Source: an uncultured Winogradskyella sp. (GTDB taxonomy: Bacteria; Bacteroidota; Bacteroidia; Flavobacteriales; Flavobacteriaceae). From it: a stretch of 64,000 nt of DNA. Positions 16,716 through 25,930 of the stretch are shown here, in pieces. The position numbers and the translations under genes were made by a program. The stretch is taken from assembly GCF_947498345.1 (NCBI RefSeq), contig NZ_CANMJY010000002.1, forward strand, positions 1 through 64,000, given 5' to 3'. Every line of letters starts with the position of its first letter. Positions within the stretch are counted from its first letter, which is position 1. The notes beneath the pieces were generated by a model. That model was not told the DNA's origin. It saw only the letters and a list, made by a program, of their open reading frames with translations, and did no database searches.

Positions 16716-16868
16716 ATGTACTTGTTACTGTTAAAAACAATAGCTCAAAACTATACTATAGCCACAAAATAAAAGTGCGGAAAACCTCAGTGAGTCTTAG
16801 TTTAAAAATGGTTTCAAAACTTCATTAAGGCAGTATTTCAATGGCATTAATCTTTAAAATTTAATACT

Positions 16869-17057
16869 ATGAAAACTGTTAGAAAATTTTTACCGTTAGT
16901 TCTATTTATTAGTATCTTCTCATGTAATCCAGATGATACGATCTATGAAACCCAACCGAATAGCCCCACCTTAGAGTGTTGTACAGAAAACGGACAATTA
17001 CCCTCTGAACCAGGTGGACAAGAGGAAGAGAAAGAAGAGGGTAATCAAGGAAATTAA
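16869..17057 (+). CDS. Small SPII lipoprotein
   Basis: A 62-residue precursor with a basic start, a hydrophobic core and lipobox FISIFSC. Mature protein is about 43 residues, with paired Cys (LECCTENG) and an acidic, Gly-rich tail (GGQEEEKEEGNQGN). It is followed by a terminator and then by the TPR histidine kinase gene. It could be a ligand or partner for that kinase, which is inferred only from position. Confidence 0.65.
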   Translation: MKTVRKFLPLVLFISIFSCNPDDTIYETQPNSPTLECCTENGQLPSEPGGQEEEKEEGNQGN

Positions 17058-17076
17058 AATAGCCTTTCAAATTTTT

Positions 17077-17105
17077 AAAGCCATGCTGAATTAGCATGGC
17101 TTTTT
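17077..17105 (+). terminator. Rho-independent terminator after the small lipoprotein
   Basis: An 11-bp stem (17077-17087 with 17093-17103), 5-base loop, ending in a T run. Confidence 0.85.
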
Positions 17106-17161
17106 CATTTAAATAATGTGTAAAAAATGATTTGTTAGTTTTGTAGTAATATAACTATTTT

Positions 17162-19138
17162 ATGAATAAATATAGGTTACATTGTCTAGGCTTTTTATTT
17201 TGTTTAATCTTTAATTGTTCAAATAATGTTGAAAAGAAGACAAATATTATTTCTAATAAAATCGTCGATAGTATTAATAGTTTACTAGACTCTTCTAAAA
17301 CTAAGAATATTGCTAATCCCAAATCATATGCTCAAAAAGCATTTCTTCTTTCTAAAATTCATAAGAATGATTCACTGTGGTACAAATCTTTAGATAGACT
17401 ATCTATTATTAATTACAGATTAGGTTTATTAGATACATTCAGAATGAATAGTGAAATGTATTATTTAAAGGCCTTATATAATAAAGATACATTAAATTTA
17501 GCTAAAAGTCATTATAACCTCGGAAGTTACTATTACAAGGTCTTTACATATGATAGTGCTTATTATCATTTTAATAAATCTCAACACTTTTTTAAAGAGA
17601 TCGGTGATAGTTTACAAGTCACTGCGAATTTATTAAATATGGCAATATTACATACTGCTGTCGGTGATTATCATTCTAGCGAGAATATATCAATTGAAGC
17701 TCTTTCATTTTTAGAATCTTATAAAAAATCATCTTATAGACTTTCTCTATATAATAACTTAGGCATAATTTCAAATGATTTAGAGGATTATGACGCAGCT
17801 AGATTTTGGTATAATAAAGCATTATCATTTACAAAGTCTTCAAAGCAAAAGATAACCCTCCAAAATAACTTGGGAATAACATTTCGAAATGAAAAACAAT
17901 ACGAGTTGGCACTAGACTTGTTTAAACAGGCATTGTCTAATCCAAAAATTGAAAATTACGCCAATATAAAAGCTATGGTAATAGACAATATTGGATATGT
18001 GAAATTATTAACAAACGAACAAAATCCATTAAAAGAATTGAATGAAGCATATAGTATTAGAAAGCAAGAGGGTTCGATAAGTGGACAAATGGTAAGTCAA
18101 TTACACTTAGGTGAGTTCTATTGGAACCACAATAAAGATTTTATAAAAGCAAACACATTCTATGAACTAGCACTTTTTAACGCAAATAAATTAGGTAATA
18201 TCAAATATAAATTAAAAGCTTTATTGAAATTATCAAAAATTAACCCCAATGCTAACTATTTAAATTCATATGTTCAATTACAAGACAGTATCATAAACTA
18301 TGAGCGAAGCTTAAAGAGGGAATTTGCAAAGATAAGATACAGAACTGACCAAAAAGAAAGTGAAAATTTCATCTTAGAAAAATTAAATACTAGTCAATCA
18401 TTAATAATAGAGAAACAAAGAAATCAAAACCTTGTCTTTGTCATCCTGCTAGTTATTCTGATTGGTTCGATCTTAATTCTTATAGTTTACAATTATCAAA
18501 GACGAAAATTACAATCACAAAAGTTGATAATTGAAAAACTACGAGTTAGACATGAAGAAAAAAATAAACTATCCGTCTATTTGCATGATGATGTTGCTAG
18601 TGATCTTTTATTAGGATTACAAAAAGGAAATATATTACAAAAGGAATTTAACGATCCATATTTAAAAGAAACTATGAATTATTTTGACAACGCATACAAT
18701 AAAATGCGAAAAATTTCTCAAAACCTAAATAGTGAACAATTCAAACATATATCCTTTGATAAAAAAATAATTTTTTTAATAAGTGAGTATAACTTTGACT
18801 CAAGTTTGAAAATAAAGAGTATAGGTGTATCTTCCATTGATTGGAACTCAATTCAACATGATGTTAAAGTAGTAATTTTCGGCATTATTCGTGAAGCCTT
18901 TAATAATATCATAAAACATTCTCAAGCATCAGAAGCTACTATTTCTATTAAAAAAGTGAAAGATATACTTCAAATTGACATTAAAGATAATGGTAAAGGG
19001 TTTTCAAATATTGAAAGCTTAAGTTCTGGAATTGGAATTTCTAACATTAGAGCAAAAGTAAAAGAGATGAATGGCCTCTTTAATATTAGTAATCTTCCAA
19101 TTCAAGGGTCTTTACTGGAAATAAAATTAAAAATTTAA
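17162..19138 (+). CDS. TPR-type sensor histidine kinase (HisKA_3-like/LuxR system)
   Basis: A 658-residue membrane kinase. It has an N-terminal signal with a Cys (LIFNCS), so the sensor part may be lipidated. A periplasmic domain of TPR repeats spans about residues 60-400, with one membrane span (VFVILLVILIGSILILIVYNY, about 425-445). The dimerization helix carries the phospho-acceptor LHDDVASDLLLGL, and the HATPase_c domain has N-box REAFNNIIKHSQ, DNGKGFSN and SSGIGISNIRAKV. The response regulator starts 1 base after it. A weak -7 box TAGTTTTG lies at 17136-17143. It is cargo in the mobile element, adjacent to but divergent from the CARF operon. Confidence 0.9.
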   Translation: MNKYRLHCLGFLFCLIFNCSNNVEKKTNIISNKIVDSINSLLDSSKTKNIANPKSYAQKAFLLSKIHKNDSLWYKSLDRLSIINYRLGLLDTFRMNSEMYYLKALYNKDTLNLAKSHYNLGSYYYKVFTYDSAYYHFNKSQHFFKEIGDSLQVTANLLNMAILHTAVGDYHSSENISIEALSFLESYKKSSYRLSLYNNLGIISNDLEDYDAARFWYNKALSFTKSSKQKITLQNNLGITFRNEKQYELALDLFKQALSNPKIENYANIKAMVIDNIGYVKLLTNEQNPLKELNEAYSIRKQEGSISGQMVSQLHLGEFYWNHNKDFIKANTFYELALFNANKLGNIKYKLKALLKLSKINPNANYLNSYVQLQDSIINYERSLKREFAKIRYRTDQKESENFILEKLNTSQSLIIEKQRNQNLVFVILLVILIGSILILIVYNYQRRKLQSQKLIIEKLRVRHEEKNKLSVYLHDDVASDLLLGLQKGNILQKEFNDPYLKETMNYFDNAYNKMRKISQNLNSEQFKHISFDKKIIFLISEYNFDSSLKIKSIGVSSIDWNSIQHDVKVVIFGIIREAFNNIIKHSQASEATISIKKVKDILQIDIKDNGKGFSNIESLSSGIGISNIRAKVKEMNGLFNISNLPIQGSLLEIKLKI

Positions 19139-19139
19139 A

Positions 19140-19802
19140 ATGAAAGCAATAAAACTTTTGCTTGTTGAAGATCATGATTCAGTTAGTTTAGGAATACAAT
19201 ACAGCCTTAAACAAGAACCATCATATTCATTTGATATTAAAGCTACATCGGATGCGAATAGTGCTTTTAATGAATTAAAAAATAATGATTTTGACATAGT
19301 TATATTAGATCTAATTTTAAAAGGCAAAATTGATCGAGGTCAATTTACTTCTGGAGATGAACTTTTAAGCTATTTAAGCAAATTAGAATACAGACCCAAA
19401 GTTATTGTAATGTCAAAGATTGATAGCTTTGATATGCTTGATTATGTAGTATCTGTCTTAGATGCTGACGCTTATATTTTAAAGAGTAAAACTAGTTTAC
19501 AAGAAATTATTCCAGCTATAGATGCAGTGTTGTCTGGGGATAATTTCTTCAGTGATTCCATAAAGAAAATCTTACGCTACAATGAAAACCTTTTGGATAT
19601 GGACATTGTTGACAGAATAATATTAAAGGCAATTAGCAATGGATTGAAACAAAATGAAATTGCTGAAGAGCTTAAAATAAAAAGATATGCGATGACTGTT
19701 TCCGCTATAGAAAAACGTATTAAGAAACTTAAAATTCGTTTCGATGCTCACACCTCACCACATCTGATAGCACTAGCTATTAAAAATGGTATAATTTCCT
19801 AA
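19140..19802 (+). CDS. LuxR/NarL-type response regulator
   Basis: A 220-residue partner of the upstream kinase. The receiver has acidic pocket VEDHD near residue 10, phospho-acceptor Asp in DIVILDLILKG (about residue 55) and Lys in AYILKSKT. The C-terminal HTH region (about 155-220) contains ISNGLKQNEIAEELKI, a four-helix LuxR-like module with an atypical recognition helix. TTGAAAATCAGAAAC at 19856-19870, just downstream, resembles TTGAAAATCTGAAAA at 16701-16715 and may be one of its sites. Confidence 0.85.
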   Translation: MKAIKLLLVEDHDSVSLGIQYSLKQEPSYSFDIKATSDANSAFNELKNNDFDIVILDLILKGKIDRGQFTSGDELLSYLSKLEYRPKVIVMSKIDSFDMLDYVVSVLDADAYILKSKTSLQEIIPAIDAVLSGDNFFSDSIKKILRYNENLLDMDIVDRIILKAISNGLKQNEIAEELKIKRYAMTVSAIEKRIKKLKIRFDAHTSPHLIALAIKNGIIS

Positions 19803-19899
19803 TCAATATCTGAATACTAATTTCAAAAACTGATACCATTATGTTTTTTAAACACTTGAAAATCAGAAACTTGAAATAGGGTCCCTTTTTGAACTCTTG

Positions 19900-19920
19900 T
19901 ATGTAAAAATTTTTTACATA
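19900..19920. promoter_or_regulatory. Palindrome overlapping the start of the transfer cluster
   Basis: TATGTAAAA and TTTTACATA flank a 3-base centre. The right arm ends at the A of ATG 19920. It could be an operator or a hairpin masking translation of the first transfer gene. Confidence 0.4.
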
Positions 19921-21041
19921 TGAAATTCAATAAACAAAAGCGACTAGGAGTAGTCAGAATAGTTGATACTGAAATTACTCAGTATATCAAAGACAAAGAC
20001 CTCCAATACAGGGAGGTACATTTAAAAACAGCTACAAAGCTATCGACCATGGACTTTAAGTCCATGTCAAGCACCACACGAATAGGTGACTTCATCGGTG
20101 CATTAGTAGCCGATTTTCAGCATCTCGTTGATTACGTCAATACCAAACTCAGTGGTGATATCCAAAAACTCAAAGGTCAGTCCCATATCTCAGATATGGA
20201 AGATGAGCTACGGGATATTGATCGTAAAATCGAAGGTATCGATGGTAAGATAACACCGCTTAAGGGGAAGTTTGATGATACGGCCAAGAAGCACAAGCCA
20301 GAGGTAACGAAATGGTTCTATCTGTATATCCCGATCCTCATCGTCATAGCGTCAATGGAACTTATAGGAAACTTTGATGCACTCAACACACTGGGCGGAT
20401 CAAGGATATCTTCATTTGGATTGGCGATTTTGAGTGTCATCTCGATTTATTGGTACAGTCACTTTACGCCAGACAAAGTCAAGAAATACGCTGGTGATAA
20501 TGTAAAAAAGCAGGTTTTGCTGTTCTTTATTTTCCTTATTCCTATCATCTTGGTCTTTGGATTTTTCTCTACCATGCGCATTCAGTATATGGTAACCATG
20601 AATCCAAAACTGGCACAGGTCTATACGACTAGCCCTCTTGTTTTCACCATAATTAACGCATTTGCCTATACTATTTCATTTTGGATAATTTGGGCTATGA
20701 AACCGAGTCGTGAGGTCATTTTGAAGCACAAAAAGTACCGCAATGACGTCAAGGAACTTGCCGAACTGGAAGCTGAGCGTGAGTCGCTCTGCCAAGAGCG
20801 TGCCTCACTTAACCCTGAGCTTAGACAGAAACTTACAGACCGATATCAGATCCTCTTGCTTGGAAAGCAGACCGAAGACGAGATCGTTACCAAAATGCGA
20901 AGCTGTTTTGAGGAGTTCAAAATGGAACTGTTCCTCAAGACCAATGGCGCCTGTGCATCACTATTTACAGGTCGTATTGACGATGACCTTCCCAAGCTGA
21001 AGCTCAACTACCAGAACATTAAACCAATGAATAACAATTAA
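19920..21041 (+). CDS. Four-span membrane protein of the transfer cluster
   Basis: A 373-residue protein with an N-terminal soluble part including a coiled coil (about residues 80-120, RDIDRKIEGIDGKITPLKGK). Four membrane segments follow (FYLYIPILIVIASMEL, FGLAILSVISIYWY, LLFFIFLIPIILVFGFF and TIINAFAYTISFWIIW), then a cytosolic coiled-coil C-terminus. The family is not named. It starts a rightward run of eight mobile-element genes and could dock the coupling protein at the membrane. Its codon use is richer in G and C than the cargo upstream. Confidence 0.65.
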   Translation: MKFNKQKRLGVVRIVDTEITQYIKDKDLQYREVHLKTATKLSTMDFKSMSSTTRIGDFIGALVADFQHLVDYVNTKLSGDIQKLKGQSHISDMEDELRDIDRKIEGIDGKITPLKGKFDDTAKKHKPEVTKWFYLYIPILIVIASMELIGNFDALNTLGGSRISSFGLAILSVISIYWYSHFTPDKVKKYAGDNVKKQVLLFFIFLIPIILVFGFFSTMRIQYMVTMNPKLAQVYTTSPLVFTIINAFAYTISFWIIWAMKPSREVILKHKKYRNDVKELAELEAERESLCQERASLNPELRQKLTDRYQILLLGKQTEDEIVTKMRSCFEEFKMELFLKTNGACASLFTGRIDDDLPKLKLNYQNIKPMNNN

Positions 21042-21052
21042 AAATAATAGAT

Positions 21053-21766
21053 ATGAAAAAAACAATTCTATACATAATGGTCATAGCCCTTATATGGGGC
21101 TGTGACCAAACTCCACCGAGCTCAATAACAGTATCGGTATTAGCGGACAAGACCGATGACTTTATACCTGAACCTGAAATGGTGCATGTGCGCCGTTTCA
21201 TGGAAAATCCCATTTATGAAAGTGGTAAACGTGAGTTCTGGTATGGCAGTATTACCAACACCAGTGTCAATGCACAGTTTAAGGCTGAACTTTTAGGTTC
21301 GGATATGTTCGAAAACAATCTCAAGCGTAAGAACGATGTGGACGGCTTCTTTGAGTCCATAGCTTCACACCTTGAACATGAGAATGGTATTCAGAGAGAA
21401 TATCGTAACTCAAGTATCATAAAACCATTGGTAGCACACTTGCATAGTCTCAAAGAGTCCAACAGTACCGATAAGGTAATGCTGTTGTACAGCGATATCC
21501 TTGAAGCGAGCGACCTTTTGAATGTTTACAATACCAAAGGTTATCTGGAACTGCTAGAGTACCCTGATAAGGTAATCGAGAGGTTCAGGAATCATGTATC
21601 AATAAATGATCTGAGCGGTATTGAGCTCTACATCATCTACTATCCAGTAGATTTAAAGGACAATCATTTGTTTGAGCAAATGCTTTTGGTGTACCGAAAG
21701 CTCTTTGAGGGCTCGGGACTTTCAATAAACGTGGGCATTGATAATCCCTTAAATCCGAGACTATGA
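21053..21766 (+). CDS. Lipoprotein of the transfer cluster
   Basis: A 237-residue precursor with lipobox ALIWGC (residues 12-17). The mature part is globular, with an internal vWA-like pattern (TDKVMLLYSDILEASDLL, then IELYIIYYPVD) suggesting a Rossmann-like alpha/beta fold. That fold call is tentative. It begins 11 bases after the membrane protein and its stop overlaps the next small gene (ATGA). Confidence 0.65.
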   Translation: MKKTILYIMVIALIWGCDQTPPSSITVSVLADKTDDFIPEPEMVHVRRFMENPIYESGKREFWYGSITNTSVNAQFKAELLGSDMFENNLKRKNDVDGFFESIASHLEHENGIQREYRNSSIIKPLVAHLHSLKESNSTDKVMLLYSDILEASDLLNVYNTKGYLELLEYPDKVIERFRNHVSINDLSGIELYIIYYPVDLKDNHLFEQMLLVYRKLFEGSGLSINVGIDNPLNPRL

Positions 21767-21918
21767 AAAAGACCAAAGGCAGTATCCTGTACTCAGCTAT
21801 CGGTTACCTCGTAAAAGGGCTTTGGAAGCTCTTTTTACTTGGGCTCTATGGGTTATCAAAGCTTATGGAAGTCATCGCAGGCTTCCTATCCAAAGTACTT
21901 GAAAAAATGTTGAACTAA
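21763..21918 (+). CDS. 51-residue hydrophobic/amphipathic protein
   Basis: A small frame too short for default gene callers. ATG 21763 overlaps the stop of the lipoprotein gene as ATGA, and the stop at 21918 is 13 bases before the coupling protein gene. The peptide is amphipathic to hydrophobic (SILYSAIGYLVKGLWKLFLL, then LSKLMEVIAGFLSKVLEKML) and Lys-rich. Tight coupling and G/C-rich codon use like its neighbours support a real gene. It is perhaps a membrane accessory of the coupling protein. Confidence 0.6.
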   Translation: MKKTKGSILYSAIGYLVKGLWKLFLLGLYGLSKLMEVIAGFLSKVLEKMLN

Positions 21919-21931
21919 AACCAAAATTGCT

Positions 21932-23404
21932 ATGATAAAACTATTTATTGATACGATAAGTGATGTTCTCTCAAATATACTGGGGGACATCTCGTCATCA
22001 TTTGATAAAGACCACAGCGTTAATGCAGAATTTGGAAATCCGAACAAGCTCATTTCCAAAAGAAACAAGGGTTGGGTTATTGATGGTGTTAGAGCCTTGG
22101 ACATGGAAACCTCTCGCCGAAATTTATGTGTAGTGGCAGGGTCTGGAAAAGGTAAAAGTCAGAACCACGTATTTACCAGTATCATGAACTGTATTAGCTC
22201 ATCAATGGTCATCAACGATAACAGTTCTGAGCTTAGTGCCACACTTCCATATCTTGAATCACAGGGTGTAAGTACAAAAGTGATGAACCTTGTCCGAAAA
22301 GAGAACGTCTATATCAATCCCCTTGATGGTTGCAATGGTAATGTAGCCGCCATGCGAAAGATTGCCAAGACCCTTATGGGCAATGCAGCTAAGGAAAACG
22401 ATTTCTTTTCCATTAGTGGCGAGGACTGTATCACGATATTTATTCAACATGTATTAGAGTCTGAACCTCGTATTAATGCCAATTTAGGTAATGTCTACAG
22501 GCTTATTCTTGAATTTCAAGGCAATCCCAAGGTAATTGAGAGTTATATGGCGGATAAGGCATCAGATGCGGTCTGGACAAAGTTCAAGGCCTTGGCAGGG
22601 AACTCTGAAAAGACGCTCAAGTCTATTACTTCAACCGCAATTTCAGCACTCAGTTGGTTAGGCGATAACCCTGTTCTTGCTGACCTTACTTCGGTCAGTA
22701 ACATATCATTTGAGGACTTTAGAAAATCGCCAACCTGTTTGTTTATTCAGTCGCCAGCGAGCGATTCTAAGTTCTATGCGCCAATGGTAAGTTTAGTTTT
22801 TCAGAGTTTCTACCGCTATGCCTTTTCAAGACTTCCAGAGGAAAATGACTTGGACATTATGATGATCCTAGATGAATTTTCGTCCCTGATCGATGGGCTT
22901 TCAGACTATAGTCAGATCATTAGTAACAGTCGAAAATTTCGTATACCTCAAGCTATTTTTCTTCAGGACGAATCCCTGCTCAGCCCTTACAAAGAGCTCA
23001 AGGATAATATCCTCGCCAATTGCTATGTGAAATGCTACTACGGGGGTCAGGACAAAAAGGCCTTTGAGCTCGAAAAGCTATTGGGAAGCTATTCCTATGT
23101 TGACGGCAGTTCGGGACAGACCAAATCCAGACCGCTCATGTACGCCTCTGAGATCCGTGAGATGGACGATGAGATACTGGTTATCACCAATGGTCAAAAA
23201 CCTATAAAGGTACGCACCAAGCCTGCATACAAACAGTCCAAGCTTCGTAAGCGTTTGGCAATGGAACTGGATACCGAAGTTCAGGAAGAACCTATGGATT
23301 ACAATATCCAATATATCGACCTATCACCTTACAAGGACGAGATTAAAGATAAGAATGTAGAACCAAATAATTCAGTGACAGATGGACAAGGTACTCTTCA
23401 GTAG
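21932..23404 (+). CDS. Type IV coupling protein (VirD4/TraG-like)
   Basis: A 490-residue ATPase expected to bring the relaxase-DNA complex to a helper secretion channel. Walker A is CVVAGSGKGKSQNH (about residues 66-79), Walker B is IMMILDEFSSLID (about 308-320), and ISNSRKFRIPQAIFLQD is the sensor region, followed by the C-terminal recognition segment. There is no N-terminal membrane domain, so the separate four-span protein upstream may supply it. The phage-type methylase gene overlaps its 3' end by 23 bases. Confidence 0.88.
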   Translation: MIKLFIDTISDVLSNILGDISSSFDKDHSVNAEFGNPNKLISKRNKGWVIDGVRALDMETSRRNLCVVAGSGKGKSQNHVFTSIMNCISSSMVINDNSSELSATLPYLESQGVSTKVMNLVRKENVYINPLDGCNGNVAAMRKIAKTLMGNAAKENDFFSISGEDCITIFIQHVLESEPRINANLGNVYRLILEFQGNPKVIESYMADKASDAVWTKFKALAGNSEKTLKSITSTAISALSWLGDNPVLADLTSVSNISFEDFRKSPTCLFIQSPASDSKFYAPMVSLVFQSFYRYAFSRLPEENDLDIMMILDEFSSLIDGLSDYSQIISNSRKFRIPQAIFLQDESLLSPYKELKDNILANCYVKCYYGGQDKKAFELEKLLGSYSYVDGSSGQTKSRPLMYASEIREMDDEILVITNGQKPIKVRTKPAYKQSKLRKRLAMELDTEVQEEPMDYNIQYIDLSPYKDEIKDKNVEPNNSVTDGQGTLQ

Positions 23405-23825
23405 TAAATATATGGCTTGGGAAACACCACAATGGCTGTTCGATAAGCTCGATAAGGAATTTGGATTTACACTTGATCCGTGCTGTCTACCTAAGACCGC
23501 CAAGTGCAAGAAGTACTTTACTCCCAAAGAGGATGGGCTGATACAGGATTGGAGCGGTGAGACTGTATTCGTCAATCCTCCTTATGGTCGCTCTATTGTC
23601 CTATGGGCAAGAAAAGCGCATATGGAAGCCAAAAAGGGAACGACCATTGTCATGTTGCTTCCTGTTAGAAGCGATACACGGTGGTTCCACGATTGGATAT
23701 ACGGCCATGCTGAGATACGGCTTCTCAAAGGTAGACTTGCCTTTATCAGGGACGGGTGTAGGAAAGGTTCTGCCCCTTTCCCCTCAATGGTTGTGGTCTT
23801 CAACGGTAAATCCAATAAGCCATGA
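23382..23825 (+). CDS. Phage-type DNA N6-adenine methyltransferase
   Basis: A 147-residue methylase of the phage Dam-like family (PF05869 type): WETPQWLFDKLDKEFGFTLD at the start, TLDPCCLPKTAKCKKYFTP, catalytic VFVNPPYGRS (NPPY) and the final FPSMVVVFN. Its short length is normal for the family. ATG 23382 overlaps the coupling protein gene; ATG 23412 (MAWETP) is a possible shorter start. It is the second, unrelated adenine methylase of the element. It may help the element evade restriction in new hosts. Confidence 0.88.
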   Translation: MDKVLFSSKYMAWETPQWLFDKLDKEFGFTLDPCCLPKTAKCKKYFTPKEDGLIQDWSGETVFVNPPYGRSIVLWARKAHMEAKKGTTIVMLLPVRSDTRWFHDWIYGHAEIRLLKGRLAFIRDGCRKGSAPFPSMVVVFNGKSNKP

Positions 23826-24250
23826 AACATACTTCGCTACATACATATCTCGATGAGAAGTTGTGCAATGTTGATAACCCAAGTAATGAACTGATCATAA
23901 AACTCAAGAAAGACTATTGGAAACTTTATTATAGACACTACAGGCGACATCGCAGAAAGTTCAAGAAAGAGTTTACCCTTGGCTTTGACAGAGAGTATTT
24001 ACAGCTTATTCAGGAAAAAAGGGGAGCGATGGGCGTATCCGAGTTCCTGTACCTTATAGTGGATAGGGAGCTTCGATCCGATGAGCCTTTGTTCAATGAT
24101 GTCCAGCTACAGTCTGAGCTCAGTCAACAACTGATGGAACTTATAGCTCTTGTAGAAGAGCTTTTGGACAATGATAGACCTAAGGTCATAACCGATATCC
24201 TTGAGCGTCTTGAGGTTCTTGAGGAATCATTTTCGCAATTCATAAATTAA
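23822..24250 (+). CDS. Relaxosome accessory (MobC-like) protein
   Basis: A 142-residue basic then acidic helical protein with HYRRHRRKFKKEFTLGFDRE in the middle, followed by a ribbon-helix-helix-like GVSEFLYLIVDRELR and a C-terminal coiled coil. It starts 4 bases before the methylase stop and ends 5 bases before the relaxase gene, the usual position of MobC/MbpB-type nicking accessory proteins. Function is inferred from position and composition. Confidence 0.6.
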   Translation: MKHTSLHTYLDEKLCNVDNPSNELIIKLKKDYWKLYYRHYRRHRRKFKKEFTLGFDREYLQLIQEKRGAMGVSEFLYLIVDRELRSDEPLFNDVQLQSELSQQLMELIALVEELLDNDRPKVITDILERLEVLEESFSQFIN

Positions 24251-24255
24251 TAACT

Positions 24256-25155
24256 ATGATCATTAAATCCAAATCCATAAAATCGAGAAAGGCTTTTGAA
24301 AATACCATTCGCTATATCCTTACCAAGGATGACCAGAATAATGTTGGCTTTACCCTAAACCGTTATATCAAAAAGGACAGGCAGTTTGAAACCATGATGC
24401 AGACCGAAACCAATACCCAGAAACGGCTTGAACTCCTTAACAAACGTATCAACAACATCATCCAGTCCTTTGAGTCCAATGAGTCTAAAAGGCTACTTAA
24501 GCGCAAAAACGCCAACCGTGCCTACCATGAGATCATCTCCTTCCATAAGGAGGATACCAAGCACCTACCGAAGAAGGTGCTCATGAAAATAGCCCGTAAG
24601 TATGCCAAAGAGCGTGCACCGCATGCTATGGTCATAAGCACAATGCACAGTGACAAAGAGCATTTACATATCCACAATGTCATCTCAGCTTTGGAATATG
24701 CCACGGGAAAGCCCATCAGATTAACACGCAAAGAATTTAAGGAAGTAAAAACACGAATGGAAGCCTGGCAGGACAGAGAGCTTGGATTGAAACACAGCAA
24801 GGTCGACCATTCGAAAAAAAAAGTACAACTGCTACAGCTCGACATTGAGCGTGAGCTGAACCTAAGGGGGAAGCGTAGTGAGCGCCAAGAGCTACAGCTT
24901 AAACTCATTGATGTTTTTGCCAAGGCTAGATCCGAGAAAGTACACTATCGCAAGTTCGAAAAGGCGGGGCTCATGCTCTACTCAAGGGGTGGAAAAATAG
25001 TTGGTGTACATGGACTTAGAAGACGCTACAGGCTGAAAACCTTGGGGTTTGAGCCTGAGCGTATCGTGATGGAAAAGACAAAAACTCAAGACCGACTGCA
25101 AAACCTAAGGCAGCAACAGACTGAACTGGATATAGGTCTGGGCTTGGAACGTTAA
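24256..25155 (+). CDS. MOB-family relaxase (mobilization nuclease)
   Basis: A 299-residue DNA-nicking enzyme that covalently binds oriT. N-terminal IIKSKSIKSRKAFENTIRYI contains the candidate catalytic Tyr (RYI). The metal-binding motif is HSDKEHLHIHNVI, and YHEIISFHKED is motif II-like. The C-terminal part is very basic and probably binds DNA. It is short for a relaxase and lacks a helicase domain, as in Bacteroidota MobB/MOBP types. oriT is not identified; the leaders at 19803-19919 and 25156-25195 are candidates. Confidence 0.85.
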   Translation: MIIKSKSIKSRKAFENTIRYILTKDDQNNVGFTLNRYIKKDRQFETMMQTETNTQKRLELLNKRINNIIQSFESNESKRLLKRKNANRAYHEIISFHKEDTKHLPKKVLMKIARKYAKERAPHAMVISTMHSDKEHLHIHNVISALEYATGKPIRLTRKEFKEVKTRMEAWQDRELGLKHSKVDHSKKKVQLLQLDIERELNLRGKRSERQELQLKLIDVFAKARSEKVHYRKFEKAGLMLYSRGGKIVGVHGLRRRYRLKTLGFEPERIVMEKTKTQDRLQNLRQQQTELDIGLGLER

Positions 25156-25195
25156 TTACTGGTTAGATATGATATTATTATGAATATATAAAGTT

Positions 25196-25708
25196 ATGAT
25201 GAAAGAACAGAAATTTTGGGACATAATTGAACAATCGATAAATGAGAAAAAAAGTGTCGACAAGAACGAACAGGGGGATGCCCTATTAAGGATTCTATGT
25301 AAATATCCAGTAAATGATATCGCTAAATTTCAGAAGCGATTGGTCAAATTACGGGATGAAATTGATTCACCCATGCTTAGGGACATTGCCTTTATGATGA
25401 AGTTTGGGGACAATGACCATGCGTTTACGGGTTTTAAAAATTGGGTGATATCCTTGGGAAAAGAAAAGTATGAAAAGGCTAAAAAGTCACCTGCTTATCT
25501 GTTGACATTGGATGACCCGAATCTATTCGTGGTAGGCCAGGCATATCTTCCTGATCTGAACTATGTGTCACAGTCGGCCTTTTTTGAAAAGACGAATCTT
25601 GATTTCGATGATTGGTATCTAGCTCTAAAAAATGAAGGGAATAATATAAAAAAGCGAATGAAAACCTTAAAGCTTCGTATAGCCGATAGAGGGGATTTGG
25701 AACTTTAG
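25196..25708 (+). CDS. Mobile-element protein of unknown function
   Basis: A 170-residue soluble protein that starts with an acidic helical segment and has a DDPNLFVVGQAYLPDL segment and a DWYLAL segment. A DUF4240-like reading is conceivable but not secure. It lies 40 bases after the relaxase and ends before a terminator, so it is probably the last gene of the transfer run. Confidence 0.55.
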   Translation: MMKEQKFWDIIEQSINEKKSVDKNEQGDALLRILCKYPVNDIAKFQKRLVKLRDEIDSPMLRDIAFMMKFGDNDHAFTGFKNWVISLGKEKYEKAKKSPAYLLTLDDPNLFVVGQAYLPDLNYVSQSAFFEKTNLDFDDWYLALKNEGNNIKKRMKTLKLRIADRGDLEL

Positions 25709-25734
25709 TTTCTAGACTAAAAAATAAATAATAC

Positions 25735-25762
25735 AAGACAGGACTATTTACGATCCTGTCTT
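25735..25762 (+). terminator. Terminator at the right end of the transfer cluster
   Basis: A 9-bp stem (25735-25743 with 25754-25762), 10-base loop, followed by CTTTTT. Confidence 0.8.
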
Positions 25763-25848
25763 CTTTTTATAAAGGGTTATGCAAAAGGGAATCCCTTTAC
25801 CAAGATCGCTTTTAACAGCTGAACTGTTCTAAAGCAATCTTGCATCGC

Positions 25849-25930
25849 TGTCCTAAAAGTCAGAGCGACTTGGGTTAGCGAGCCAAAAAATGTCCTAAAA
25901 GACTTCGCAAAGTCGACTTAGGACATTTTT
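25849..25930. repeat. Structured repeat near the right edge of the mobile element
   Basis: TGTCCTAAAAG occurs at 25849-25859 and 25891-25901. The second copy is inside a long two-tier hairpin: outer 13-bp stem 25886-25898 with 25918-25930, inner GACTT/AAGTC at 25901-25905 and 25910-25914. The rest of 25763-26176 shows no gene. The structure could be an end of the element or a terminator. Confidence 0.45.

Noticed and set aside
16578-16868. Search for a sigma54 -24/-12 promoter next to the CARF-sigma54 gene
   Set aside because: No GG-N10-GC was found on either strand, so no sigma54 promoter is annotated.
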